Shown: positions 44,646 through 53,318 of the stretch, piece after piece
How positions within the stretch are numbered: the stretch's first letter is position 1
Layout: every line of letters starts with the position of its first letter
Source: SZUA-309 sp050185825
GTDB taxonomy: Bacteria; Pseudomonadota; Gammaproteobacteria; Pseudomonadales; Azotimanducaceae
DNA: 64,000 nucleotides
Assembly: GCA_050185825.1 (NCBI GenBank)
Contig: JBFWZA010000012.1
Coordinates: 141,278 to 205,277 of the forward strand
Direction: 5' to 3'
Translations under genes and position numbers: made by a program
The notes under the pieces: model-generated
Seen by the model: the letters and a program-made list of their open reading frames with translations, nothing else
Database searches by the model: none
What the model was told of the DNA's origin: nothing

Positions 44646-45473
44646 GTGAACTGGCTCATCGTCACGGACCTGGACGGCACACTGCTCGACGACGGCTACC
44701 CCGTGGTCGACGCCGCATCGGCCATCGACAACCTGGCAGCGTCCCACGAGGACGCCATCATCGCCCTGGCATCGAGCAAGACGCCGGCGGAGATGATCGA
44801 TCTGGTCAGCCACTGCTGTGCGGATCCCGTGCTCATCTTCGAGAACGGCAGCGGCCTGGCCTGGCGGGAATCGGTGCTCTGCCGACCGGGGAGCGAGCGG
44901 TTCGCGGACTACGAGCTCGAGTGCTTCGGCCTGCGCTATGCGGACCTCGTTGCCTATCTGCGCGCCATTCGCTTCGATCATGGCTTCCCGTTCCGCGGCT
45001 TTTCAGACATGACGCCGGACGAGGTGGCCTCCCTCACCGGGCTCGGTTCCAACGCCGCGGAACGCGCCCGCCGGCGTCTGGCGTCGGAGCCGCTGCTCTG
45101 GGAAGGCAACGAGGCGGAGCTCGGGACGTTCCGGGCGGAGCTCGCAGAGGCGAAGCTCGACCTGGTGGCCGGTGGCCGCTTTCTGCACGTCGGCTCGCAC
45201 ATCAACAAGGGCCGGGCGCTCGCCCGGCTCTGGCGGCTGCTGCGGTTCCAGTTCGGCATCCACGCGGTGACGGTGGCCTGCGGTGACGCGCCGAACGACC
45301 TGCCGATGATGGAGCGCGCCGATCATGCCATCGTCTTTCCCGCCCGGGACGGCGGCTACCTCGCACCGGACAATCCGAACACCTACCGGGCGCCGGTCGC
45401 CGGCCCGGCGGCATGGCTGGAGGCGGTGAGCGGGGTGCTGAACCGCTGCGGTCGGGGTCTCATGACCGGGTAG
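44646..45473 (+). CDS. Mannosyl-3-phosphoglycerate-phosphatase-family HAD phosphatase
   Basis: 275 residues from GTG 44646. HAD-IIB motifs: LIVTDLDGTLLDD, ASSKTPAEM, FRGFSDMTPDEVASLTGL, HINKGRALARL (conserved Lys) and ACGDAPNDLPMM. This pattern follows MpgP/YedP, which makes the compatible solute mannosylglycerate from mannosyl-3-phosphoglycerate. The partner synthase is not in the window, so the assignment of the substrate is tentative. Confidence 0.85.
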   Translation: MNWLIVTDLDGTLLDDGYPVVDAASAIDNLAASHEDAIIALASSKTPAEMIDLVSHCCADPVLIFENGSGLAWRESVLCRPGSERFADYELECFGLRYADLVAYLRAIRFDHGFPFRGFSDMTPDEVASLTGLGSNAAERARRRLASEPLLWEGNEAELGTFRAELAEAKLDLVAGGRFLHVGSHINKGRALARLWRLLRFQFGIHAVTVACGDAPNDLPMMERADHAIVFPARDGGYLAPDNPNTYRAPVAGPAAWLEAVSGVLNRCGRGLMTG

Positions 45474-45552
45474 GCCGCTCTCCGCGCTGTGACGGGAGCG
45501 GAGCGGGCGGGCTAGAATGGTCCGACGACATACTCTTGGGGGGAGAGAGCGA

Positions 45553-47490
45553 ATGACCGAGACGACCATTCCTGGAACGGATGCCGACCTGCAGCGCGCG
45601 CTGGCCGATGTGAACCTGCCGACGCTGCTGATGGTGATGACGCAGATCTCCGGCGACGACCGCTGGATGAGCGAACGCTACACACCAGCGCCCATCGTGG
45701 TGCCCGAAGGCAGCCTGTTCCCGGATGACTCGGGTGACTACAGCGACGAGATCGCCAGCGAGATCCGGTCCGCGGCATTCGACATGCTGAAGGCGCTGCG
45801 CGACGAGCCGCGTGAGCTGCCCGGCGCACCTGACCTTGCCCGCATGCGGCAGATGATGGAGTTCTCCACCGCGGAGCCGGTGGAAGACGCGTTTGCTGCC
45901 ATGTTGCTGGAGGAAACGGGGTTCGTCGACCGCGACGACGTCTGGCGGGCCATGCTGGACAACGCGCTTGCCGGGAAGGGTGTGAAGGACTTCAACGTGA
46001 TCGTGGTTGGTGCGGGCATGTCCGGTATCTGCGCCGGCATCAAGCTCACCGATGCCGGCATTCCCTACACGATTCTCGAGAAGAACGACGCCGTGGGCGG
46101 CACCTGGTACGAGAACACTTATCCGGACTGCGGCGTGGATACGCCCAACCACTTCTACTCCTACTCGTTCGAGCGTAACCCGAACTGGTCCGGCTACTTC
46201 TCCAAGCGCGACGAGCTCTACGACTACTTCGAACGCTGCACCGACAAGTACGGCATCAGGAGCAACATCCGCTTCAACACCGAAGTCCAGGCCATGCGCT
46301 TCGACGAGACGGCGGGTCTGTGGCACGTCGACCTGCGCAACGCGGACGGCAGCTCCGGGACACTCACGGCCAATGCGGTGATCAGCGCGGTGGGGCAGCT
46401 CAACCGGCCGATCATTCCGGACTTCCCGGGGCTCGACCGCTTCGAAGGAGAGTCGTTCCACTCCGCGCGCTGGCGCCACGACGTGGACGTGACGGGCAAA
46501 CGTGTCGCCGTGATCGGCACCGGCTGCAGCGCGGTGCAGCTCCTGCCGAAGACGGCGGAGAAGGCCGCGCACACCACGGTGTTCCAGCGCTCGCCGCACT
46601 GGATCTCGCCCAACAAGGACTACTACCGGCCGGTGGAGCCGGGTCTGATCTGGGCGCTCAACCACATTCCCTTCTACGCCGAGTGGCACCGGGCGCGGAT
46701 GATCTTCGGCTTCATGGACCGCAACTGGCCGGCTGTGCCGGAGGACCCGTCCTGGACGCACAAGGGCCGGGCCATGAGCGAGGTGAACGACGGCCTGAGG
46801 GAAGCACTCACAGCCTACATCAGCGAGCAGCTCGGACCCCGCCAGGATCTCATGGCCAAGTGCGTGCCGGATTTTCCCGTCTTCGGGAAGCGACTGATCA
46901 TCGACAACAACTGGTATCCCACCGTCGCCCGGGACGACGTGAACCTGGTGACCGATCCCATCGTCGCCATCCACCCGAATGGCATCGAGACCGCGGACGG
47001 CACGCTGCACGAGGTGGACGTGATCGTCTTCGCCACGGGCTTCAACACCAACCATTTCCTCTGGCCCATGGACGTGGTGGGGCGCTCGGGCGCGACCCTC
47101 GAGGACCGCTGGGGCGATTACCCCCGCGCCTACAAGGGCATGCTGGTGCCCGACTACCCGAATCTGTTCTGCCTGTACGGGCCGAACACCAACATCGTCC
47201 ACGGCGGCAGCATCATCTACTCCATCGAGTGCCAGGTGCACTACGTCATGCAGTGCCTGGCGCTGATGATCGGCCGCCGGGCTCGGGCGCTGGAGATCCC
47301 GGAGTCGGTCAACGACGAGTACAACGACGAGGTGCAGGCCATCAGCCGGACGCTCGCCTGGGGGCATCCGGGGGTGCAGAGCTGGTACAAGAACTCTGAC
47401 GGCAAGGTGGTGAACAACTCTCCCTTCTCAAACCTGGAGTTCTGGCAGCGCACCCACGACGTGGAGCCGAACCGCTACGCGCTGGGATGA
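45553..47490 (+). CDS. Flavin-containing Baeyer-Villiger-type monooxygenase
   Basis: 645 residues from ATG 45553 (GGGGAGAGAG ahead). An N-terminal helical extension (about 1-145) precedes the FAD Rossmann motif VIVVGAGMSGICAG (about 150), the Baeyer-Villiger fingerprint FEGESFHSARWRH, and the NADPH motif AVIGTGCSAVQ. The long N-terminal extension is known from the large (about 640-residue) class of these enzymes. Inserts oxygen beside a ketone using NADPH and oxygen. Followed 9 bp later by thpR. Confidence 0.92.
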   Translation: MTETTIPGTDADLQRALADVNLPTLLMVMTQISGDDRWMSERYTPAPIVVPEGSLFPDDSGDYSDEIASEIRSAAFDMLKALRDEPRELPGAPDLARMRQMMEFSTAEPVEDAFAAMLLEETGFVDRDDVWRAMLDNALAGKGVKDFNVIVVGAGMSGICAGIKLTDAGIPYTILEKNDAVGGTWYENTYPDCGVDTPNHFYSYSFERNPNWSGYFSKRDELYDYFERCTDKYGIRSNIRFNTEVQAMRFDETAGLWHVDLRNADGSSGTLTANAVISAVGQLNRPIIPDFPGLDRFEGESFHSARWRHDVDVTGKRVAVIGTGCSAVQLLPKTAEKAAHTTVFQRSPHWISPNKDYYRPVEPGLIWALNHIPFYAEWHRARMIFGFMDRNWPAVPEDPSWTHKGRAMSEVNDGLREALTAYISEQLGPRQDLMAKCVPDFPVFGKRLIIDNNWYPTVARDDVNLVTDPIVAIHPNGIETADGTLHEVDVIVFATGFNTNHFLWPMDVVGRSGATLEDRWGDYPRAYKGMLVPDYPNLFCLYGPNTNIVHGGSIIYSIECQVHYVMQCLALMIGRRARALEIPESVNDEYNDEVQAISRTLAWGHPGVQSWYKNSDGKVVNNSPFSNLEFWQRTHDVEPNRYALG

Positions 47491-47499
47491 CGCTTCCCG

Positions 47500-48012
47500 G
47501 TGCGGGTGTTTCTGGGCTGCTTTCTCACCGCCGAGTCCGCCGAGGCGCTGTCGGAGGTGCAGGACGAGCAGATGCCGGTTCTGCCCGGCATGCGGCGGGT
47601 CCCGGTTGCCAACCTGCACGTGACGCTGCACTTCCTCGGCCCGGTGCCGGTCGAGCGGCGGGGCGACGTGCTCACCCTCGCAGACCTGCTGCCGGCCGAG
47701 CATCTGGTTGCAGCGGTCCGCTGCTTCACGGGTTTTCCGAAGCCGGCTCGCGCCCGGGTGCTGGTGGCGCAGCTGGAGGATCCCGACGGCAAGCTCGGCG
47801 GCTGGCACGAGCTGCTGGCCGGGCGGTGGCCGACGGGGGAGGGGCGTCGCTTCGATCCGCACGCGACCCTCGCCAGAAGCCGCTCACCCGTGCGCCTGCC
47901 GCCACTGCCTGACCCGGGTGGGATCACGGTCACTTTGCAGCCTCCAGCCGCCTACGTCAGTGAGACCCTGCCGGAAGGCGCCCGATATCGCCGGCTGCGG
48001 GAACAGACGTAG
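47500..48012 (+). CDS. thpR: RNA 2',3'-cyclic phosphodiesterase
   Basis: 170 residues from GTG 47500. The 2H phosphoesterase fold is shown by the two H-x-T-x motifs, LHVTLHFLG and PHATLAR. Hydrolyses 2',3'-cyclic phosphate RNA ends. MRVFLGCFL at the N-terminus is typical. Convergent with the acyl-CoA dehydrogenase gene. Confidence 0.9.
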   Translation: MRVFLGCFLTAESAEALSEVQDEQMPVLPGMRRVPVANLHVTLHFLGPVPVERRGDVLTLADLLPAEHLVAAVRCFTGFPKPARARVLVAQLEDPDGKLGGWHELLAGRWPTGEGRRFDPHATLARSRSPVRLPPLPDPGGITVTLQPPAAYVSETLPEGARYRRLREQT

Positions 48013-48071
48013 CGTGTGGTGGAGGCTGCAGGATCACAGGTCCGGTGGGCACCGGGCACCAGCTGGTTCGC

Positions 48072-49277
48072 TCATAGGCCGAGCACCTGCTTGGCGAGCA
48101 CGTCGCGCTGCACCTCGCTGGCGCCGGAATAGATGGTGGCGGCCCGCTCGTTGAGATAGGTCGGCATGGCGGTCACCGCGCATTGCGGACCGACGATCTC
48201 GGCCCGGGTGTAGGGGTTCAGCGCCTGCGGCTGAAACGGCAGTCCGTACCAGCTCACCGCCTCCAGCGCGAGCTCGGTGATGCGCTGCTTCACCTCGGAG
48301 CCGAGCGTCTTCAGCACGGAGGAAATGGCACCGGGGCTTTCCCCCCGGGTGGTGGCCGAGAGCACGCGCAGCTCCAGCATCTGCACCCGGTCGAGAAAGA
48401 TCTCCGCCTCCGAGAGCTTTCGGGCGAAGGCCGGTTCGCAGCACAGGGCACCGCCGCAGCCGTCCGGCAGGCGCTGGGCCAGACGCTTCACCCGCGCCAG
48501 GGCTTCCCGCACCCAGCCGGTGTTCACGTTGGTGGCCCGGGCGTGCTGCATCAGCGACTTGGCGACGCGCCAGCCGTCCCCTTCGTCACCCACCCGGCCG
48601 CTGACAGGTACGCGCACGTCGTTGAAGAAGACCTGGTTGAATTCGTGGTCGCCGGAGAGGCTGATGATCGGCTGCACGTCGAGCCCCGGCGAGTCCATGG
48701 ACAGCAGCAGGAAGGTGATGCCTTCCTGCTTCCGTCCGCTGTCCGAGGTTCGCGCCAGGCAGAACATGTGGGTGGCGAAGTGGGCGCCGGTGGTCCAGAT
48801 CTTGGAGCCGTTGAGCACGTAGTGATCGCCGTCGCGGACGGCCCTGAGCTTGAGGCTGGCCAGGTCCGAACCGGCACCGGGCTCCGAGTATCCCTGGCAC
48901 CAGACGTGCTCGCCGGACAGGATCTTCGGCAGGTACTCGCTCTGCTGGGCGCGGGTTCCGCGGGCCATGAGGATCGGACCGATGTGGCGCACGCCCATGT
49001 TGAAGAGCAGCGGTGCGCCCGCCCGGAAGCACTCGGAGGTGAAGATGTGATTCTCGAGATCGGTCCAGCCCGTGCCGCCGTGCTCGACGGGCCAGGTCGG
49101 GGCGACCCATCCCTGACGGGCCAGAATGCCGTACCAGCGCCGGCCCGCCTCGATCTCGGTGAAGACGCCGGTCGTCAGCCGCGCAGCGGTCTTCAGTTCC
49201 TCGTCGAGATTCTCGCGGAGGAAGACACGGACCTGGTCCCGGAACGGGACCGTCTCGGCGGGCAGTGAGGCGAGCAC
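48072..49277 (-). CDS. Acyl-CoA dehydrogenase
   Basis: 401 residues. Motifs CQGYSEPGAGSDLASLKLRAVRD-type loop, NGSKIWTTGAHFATHMFCLART and a C-terminal AATIYSGASEVQRDVLAKQVLGL. The start (RVFLRENLDEELK) and RWYGILARQGWVAP resemble FadE-type enzymes of sterol or side-chain catabolism in actinobacteria and proteobacteria. The substrate is not known. Divergent from the MarR gene with 131 bp between. Confidence 0.9.
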   Translation of the reverse strand: MLASLPAETVPFRDQVRVFLRENLDEELKTAARLTTGVFTEIEAGRRWYGILARQGWVAPTWPVEHGGTGWTDLENHIFTSECFRAGAPLLFNMGVRHIGPILMARGTRAQQSEYLPKILSGEHVWCQGYSEPGAGSDLASLKLRAVRDGDHYVLNGSKIWTTGAHFATHMFCLARTSDSGRKQEGITFLLLSMDSPGLDVQPIISLSGDHEFNQVFFNDVRVPVSGRVGDEGDGWRVAKSLMQHARATNVNTGWVREALARVKRLAQRLPDGCGGALCCEPAFARKLSEAEIFLDRVQMLELRVLSATTRGESPGAISSVLKTLGSEVKQRITELALEAVSWYGLPFQPQALNPYTRAEIVGPQCAVTAMPTYLNERAATIYSGASEVQRDVLAKQVLGL

Positions 49278-49408
49278 ACGGAAATTCCCACAGGATAACG
49301 ATCCAACGTTAGCGTGCCGGCTCCGGCGGCAGTTTGCGCAGGATCAAATCCGCTGCGGATAGTGCCCCGCGGTGGTGACGCGGTGGTGAAAGGTGATAAA
49401 AGTGCCGG

Positions 49409-49888
49409 ATGGCGGATCTCACCGACGACGTTCTGGTCACCCTCCGGCGAATCATCCGGGCCAACGACCTGCATTCGCGCAAGCTCGGCCGGGAGACGGG
49501 TCTCACCACGCCGCAGCTCGTCGTCATGCGGGCCATCGAGGCAGCGGGTGCGGAAGCGCCCACGGTGTCGGAAATCAGCCGCCGGGTCAGCCTCAGTCAG
49601 GCAACGGTGACCAACATTCTGAACCGGCTCGAAGGTCAGAAGCTCGTCCGCCGGCAGCGCAGCGAGACGGACAAACGGCGCGTGAACCTGAGCGTTACCC
49701 CCGCCGGCAGGAAGCTGCTGCACAGCGCACCCCAGCCTCTGCAGGAAGGGTTCATCGTCCGTTTCAACCAGCTGGCGGACTGGGAGCAGCATCTGATCGT
49801 CTCCTCGCTGGCGCGGGTCGCCGCGATGATGGATGCGGAGGATCTGGACGCAGCGCCATTGCTGGCGCCCGGAGAAGAGGTCCGTTAA
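49409..49888 (+). CDS. MarR-family regulator, EctR-like
   Basis: 159 residues. The winged-helix core is clear: SEISRRVSLSQATVTNILNRLE and ETDKRRVNLSVTPAG. LTTPQLVVMRAIE and the C-terminus WEQHLIVSSLARVAAMMDAEDLDAAPLL recall EctR, the MarR-type regulator of ectoine operons, whose members end in a similar MMxAExIDAxPVL stretch. Here it lies at the distal end of the ectoine region, convergent with the methyltransferase gene (stops overlap by 4 bp), not next to ectA as in methylotrophs. Control of the ect promoter is an inference. Confidence 0.85.
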   Translation: MADLTDDVLVTLRRIIRANDLHSRKLGRETGLTTPQLVVMRAIEAAGAEAPTVSEISRRVSLSQATVTNILNRLEGQKLVRRQRSETDKRRVNLSVTPAGRKLLHSAPQPLQEGFIVRFNQLADWEQHLIVSSLARVAAMMDAEDLDAAPLLAPGEEVR

Positions 49889-50493
49889 CGCGCTTTTTCC
49901 CCGGTCAGGACGACGGCCGGCGGCAGGTTCCGCAGCACGGAGGAGATGCCGAATCCGCGCCGGAACGAGTGCTGGACCAGCGCCCGGAGCAATGAAGCGC
50001 GGCGGGTGGGATAGCAGTGAACGTAGCTGAATGCCCGGAAGACGGCATCGTCCGACATGCAGTCGCGGATGTCCGTGAGCACCGTCGAGAGCACGGACTC
50101 TTCCATGAGCAGCAGCGGCACCCCGCAGATGACCACCGTGGCCGGCGGCAGTGATCGCTCGCGACAGATTCGCCGCACGTCCACGATGTCTCCGGTTGCG
50201 AACTCGAGCGACGGGAAGCGGGCGGACAGGTAGCGGGCCATGTCTTCGTCACGCTCGATGCCGAGATAGGTCGTCCTCACGCCGCGCTGGTGAAGGGTGC
50301 TGATTTCCCGGGTGAACGAGCCGGTCCCGGGTCCGAGCTCCAGCACCACGTCGTCCGCACCCACATCCAGGTCCCGGAACATGCTCCGGGTGAGGTAGCG
50401 TGAGCTCGGGCAGATGGCGGCAACCTTGCCGGGTCGGCTGAGGAAGCGGCTGAAGAAAAAGACGAGCTCGCCCGCGGATACGAACGGTTTCAT
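49885..50493 (-). CDS. PmtA-like phospholipid N-methyltransferase
   Basis: 202 residues. The SAM-binding motif ELGPGTGSFTREI and the N-terminal FFSRFLSRPGKVAAICPSSRYLTRSM match the PmtA-type methyltransferases related to KsgA. ERDEDMARYLSARFPSL is the acidic loop motif. Likely methylates phosphatidylethanolamine, though rRNA-dimethylase-like relatives are a possibility. It lies 57 bp after doeA on the same strand. Confidence 0.82.
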   Translation of the reverse strand: MKPFVSAGELVFFFSRFLSRPGKVAAICPSSRYLTRSMFRDLDVGADDVVLELGPGTGSFTREISTLHQRGVRTTYLGIERDEDMARYLSARFPSLEFATGDIVDVRRICRERSLPPATVVICGVPLLLMEESVLSTVLTDIRDCMSDDAVFRAFSYVHCYPTRRASLLRALVQHSFRRGFGISSVLRNLPPAVVLTGEKAR

Positions 50494-50550
50494 GTATCTC
50501 GGCTCACGGGAGACGGGACGCTGTCATTCTACCGGTCCGGGGGTCTGCGG

Positions 50551-51858
50551 TCAGCGGATCGTGAGCGACCTGGGGACCCGGGTCAGGAGCTCACAGCCAT
50601 CCCTCGTGACCACCACCGTGTCGGAGAGAAAGTAGTCGCCACGACCCGATCTCAGCAGCCAGGACATCAGGTGGAAGACCATGCCCGGCCGGAGCTCGAG
50701 CTCCGAGTCGCTTCTGAGGCCGACGGGGACACCGCTGCCGCTCCAGCTCGGCGGAAAACCGATGCCGACGGCATAGCCGCAGTGGTGGCGGCGGTAGCCG
50801 GCGAGTCCTGCCTGATCCACCTCGGCCTGCCAGGCAGCATAGACGTCCCTGGCGAGCACGCCCGGCCGGATGGCATCCGCCGCGGCGTCGATCGCCGCTT
50901 CGCAGATCTGCTGGATGCGGCGCGCCCGTCTCGGGGCGCTGCCGATGAAGATGAGCCGGCCGGCCGGTGCGTGGTAGCGCTCCACGCAGCCGCTCATCTC
51001 GAGAAACAGGAGATCCCGACCGGCCAGCGGGCGGTTCTCCCAGGAGCCGTGCTCGTGCTCCAGCGTGCGGGTGGCCCGCACCAGCGGCACGAAACCGGGC
51101 CAGGTGCCGCCACGATGAAACATGGTCTGGTAGATGGCGGCCATGATGTCGCGCTGCTGCACGCCGGGTCCTGCAGAAGCGATCGCGGCGAGCAGCATGG
51201 AATCGGTGAGGGCGGCTGCCTGACGCGTGTAGGTGAGCTCCTGAGCGGACTTGATCAGGCGGCACTCGGCAACCAGATCCGAGGCGTCCTCGAACGCCGC
51301 CCGCGGCAGGCCGTCGATGATGCGCTGGGCGATGCCGAACGGAAAGAACGAGCTGCTTGCTTCGAAGCCCAGCCGCGCACCCGCAAGACCGGCTTCCGCC
51401 ACCGCGTCCACCGTCACCCGTGCCGGTGCGTCGAAGTGCGGCGCGCTGCGGTTTGCGGAGCGCGTGTTCATCCCGAAGCTCATCGACCAGGGTCGCAGGC
51501 CCCGCTCGTCGCCGGTGTCGGCAGGGGCAGCGAACAGGAGGTCCGACGCGTCGTCCGAGGCCGGCGGCGGCGGCTCGATGCCATCGGAGTATTTGCGGTG
51601 ATGCACCCCGGGTACCTTGTCACGGATCGTGGCATGCTCCATGGCCCGCGTGATCAGCACCGGCTCCTGCTCACAGGGCACCAGCAGCAGCTGATAGGCG
51701 AAGTAGCCCTGATAGTTGAGCCCGCAGAGATAGAAGATGTTCTCCGGACTCGAGATCAGCAGCCCGTCCAGGTTGCGGGCTCTCATGAGGCTGCGCACGC
51801 GGTCCAGCCGCAGGTCGTACTCACCGGCCTCGAACGGCCGCTTGTGGGGCTTTTTCAT
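50551..51858 (-). CDS. doeA: Ectoine hydrolase DoeA-like, M24/creatinase fold
   Basis: 435 residues from ATG 51858. The N-terminal creatinase domain (LMRARNLDGLLISSPENIFYLCG) and C-terminal pita-bread fold are present. Where metal-dependent M24 peptidases have Asp ligands, this protein reads LEMSGCVERYHAPAGR, as in metal-free creatinase-like DoeA proteins, and HHCGYAVGIGFPPSW follows. DoeA hydrolyses ectoine to N-acetyl-diaminobutyrate. Its location 17 bp after an SSS symporter in the ect operon supports the call. The next catabolic gene doeB is not in the window. Confidence 0.8.
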   Translation of the reverse strand: MKKPHKRPFEAGEYDLRLDRVRSLMRARNLDGLLISSPENIFYLCGLNYQGYFAYQLLLVPCEQEPVLITRAMEHATIRDKVPGVHHRKYSDGIEPPPPASDDASDLLFAAPADTGDERGLRPWSMSFGMNTRSANRSAPHFDAPARVTVDAVAEAGLAGARLGFEASSSFFPFGIAQRIIDGLPRAAFEDASDLVAECRLIKSAQELTYTRQAAALTDSMLLAAIASAGPGVQQRDIMAAIYQTMFHRGGTWPGFVPLVRATRTLEHEHGSWENRPLAGRDLLFLEMSGCVERYHAPAGRLIFIGSAPRRARRIQQICEAAIDAAADAIRPGVLARDVYAAWQAEVDQAGLAGYRRHHCGYAVGIGFPPSWSGSGVPVGLRSDSELELRPGMVFHLMSWLLRSGRGDYFLSDTVVVTRDGCELLTRVPRSLTIR

Positions 51859-51875
51859 GCGGCCTCTTGAACCCG

Positions 51876-53318
51876 TCAGGAAATGCTCCCCGGGCGGGCG
51901 GCACCCCCCAGGGCGGGCGAACCGGCAAATCCGAGCGCCCGGCCGATGCCGAACACACAGAATCCGGCGAGGATCGCCAGGGTGCCTTCGTAGTAGGCGC
52001 CGAGGTAGTCGAACTGCAGCCAGCTGTACACGCCTGCCACCCCCGTCAGCATCATCGCCACCGCAAGACCCTGGGAAGGACGCTGCCCCAGTGCCAGAAC
52101 CAGGAGCAGCGGCCCGAAGCAGGCGGCCAGCACGGCCCACGAGGCGATGACCAGGTCGAAGACGCTGTCCGTGCTGGAGAGCGCCAGCCACAGTGCGAAG
52201 CCCGTTACGAGCACGGTGGTCACCTTGGCCACCCAGACGTTGTGCGGCAGCCTCGCCACGTTCTCCGCGAGCGACCCGGCGCAGCTCAGAATCAGCGAGT
52301 CTGCCGTGGACATGGTGGCGGCGAAGATGCCGGCGAGCACCAGCCCGACGCCCACCGGATGCAGCAGCTCCATGGCAATCGTCGGCAGCGCGAGCTCGGG
52401 ATCGAAGGTGGCGGTCTCGGGCAGCAGCACCCGGGAGAGCAGGGCCACCGCGTTGGCCACGAAGTAGAAGCCGATGAACCACAGGTAGTAGTAGAGGCGG
52501 GCACGGTTGGTGTGCGCCGGTGTGTCCAGGGCCATGAAGCGGATCATGATGTGCGGCTGTCCGATCACGCTGAATCCGGCAAAGAGCCAGCCGATGATGA
52601 AGAGCGCGGGCCCCCAGGTGTCTCCCAGCGAGAGACCGGTCGGAATCAGCGACATGTAGTCCGGAGAAACGGCAGACAGTGCCCGCCACGTCTCGCCGAC
52701 GCCGCCGAGCGTATTCACGCCCACCACCAGCATCAGCGTCATGGCGATGATCATCACCACCGACTGGGCGGCGTCGGTCCAGATGCTGGCGCGGATGCCG
52801 CCGGCGAGGCAGTAGAGCAGCACAATGCCGGCGCCGATGATGGCGCCCGTGGCCTGCGGCCAGCCGAACAGCACGTGCAGCGCCTTGCTGCCCGCGGTGA
52901 GCTGAGCGGCGGCGTAGGTGCCGAGAAACAGCACGGTCACCACGCCGCCGAGGTGACGCACCCAGGGATGGTCCACGCCGTGCCAGCGGGAGAGCACCCC
53001 CGGAAAGGTGTCGCCCACGCCGGAGGTGGTGGCCTCCCGCAGCCGCCTGTGCACGAACTGCGAGGCGAGGAAGTCGCCGACGATCCAGCCGAACATGAGC
53101 CAGGTGGCCGGCAGTCCGGTGACATAGGTGTAACCGATGACGCCGATGAACATGTAGCCGCTGTTGTTGGTGGCCACGGCCGAGAGCCCCACGAGCCAGG
53201 GCTGCACGTTCTGATCGGCCAGCAGGTAATTGCGCCGGTCGGGACGCGACTGGCGATAGGAGAGCACGCCCACCAGCACGAAGCCGAGCAGGAACAGCAC
53301 GAATGTGGTCGCGATCAT
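51876..53318 (-). CDS. SSS-family sodium:solute symporter (PutP-like)
   Basis: 480 residues with about 13 membrane segments. Core motifs: LAVGLSAVATNNSGYMFIGVIG-type helix, GWIVGDFLASQFVHRRLRE, GGIRASIWTDAAQSVVMI and FAATMSTADSLILSCAG. PutP/OpuE-like members import proline, and related ones ectoines. ATG 53318 overlaps the ask stop by 4 bp, so it is translated with the ectoine genes. Uptake or recovery of ectoine is the likely role (inference from context). Confidence 0.88.
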   Translation of the reverse strand: MIATTFVLFLLGFVLVGVLSYRQSRPDRRNYLLADQNVQPWLVGLSAVATNNSGYMFIGVIGYTYVTGLPATWLMFGWIVGDFLASQFVHRRLREATTSGVGDTFPGVLSRWHGVDHPWVRHLGGVVTVLFLGTYAAAQLTAGSKALHVLFGWPQATGAIIGAGIVLLYCLAGGIRASIWTDAAQSVVMIIAMTLMLVVGVNTLGGVGETWRALSAVSPDYMSLIPTGLSLGDTWGPALFIIGWLFAGFSVIGQPHIMIRFMALDTPAHTNRARLYYYLWFIGFYFVANAVALLSRVLLPETATFDPELALPTIAMELLHPVGVGLVLAGIFAATMSTADSLILSCAGSLAENVARLPHNVWVAKVTTVLVTGFALWLALSSTDSVFDLVIASWAVLAACFGPLLLVLALGQRPSQGLAVAMMLTGVAGVYSWLQFDYLGAYYEGTLAILAGFCVFGIGRALGFAGSPALGGAARPGSIS

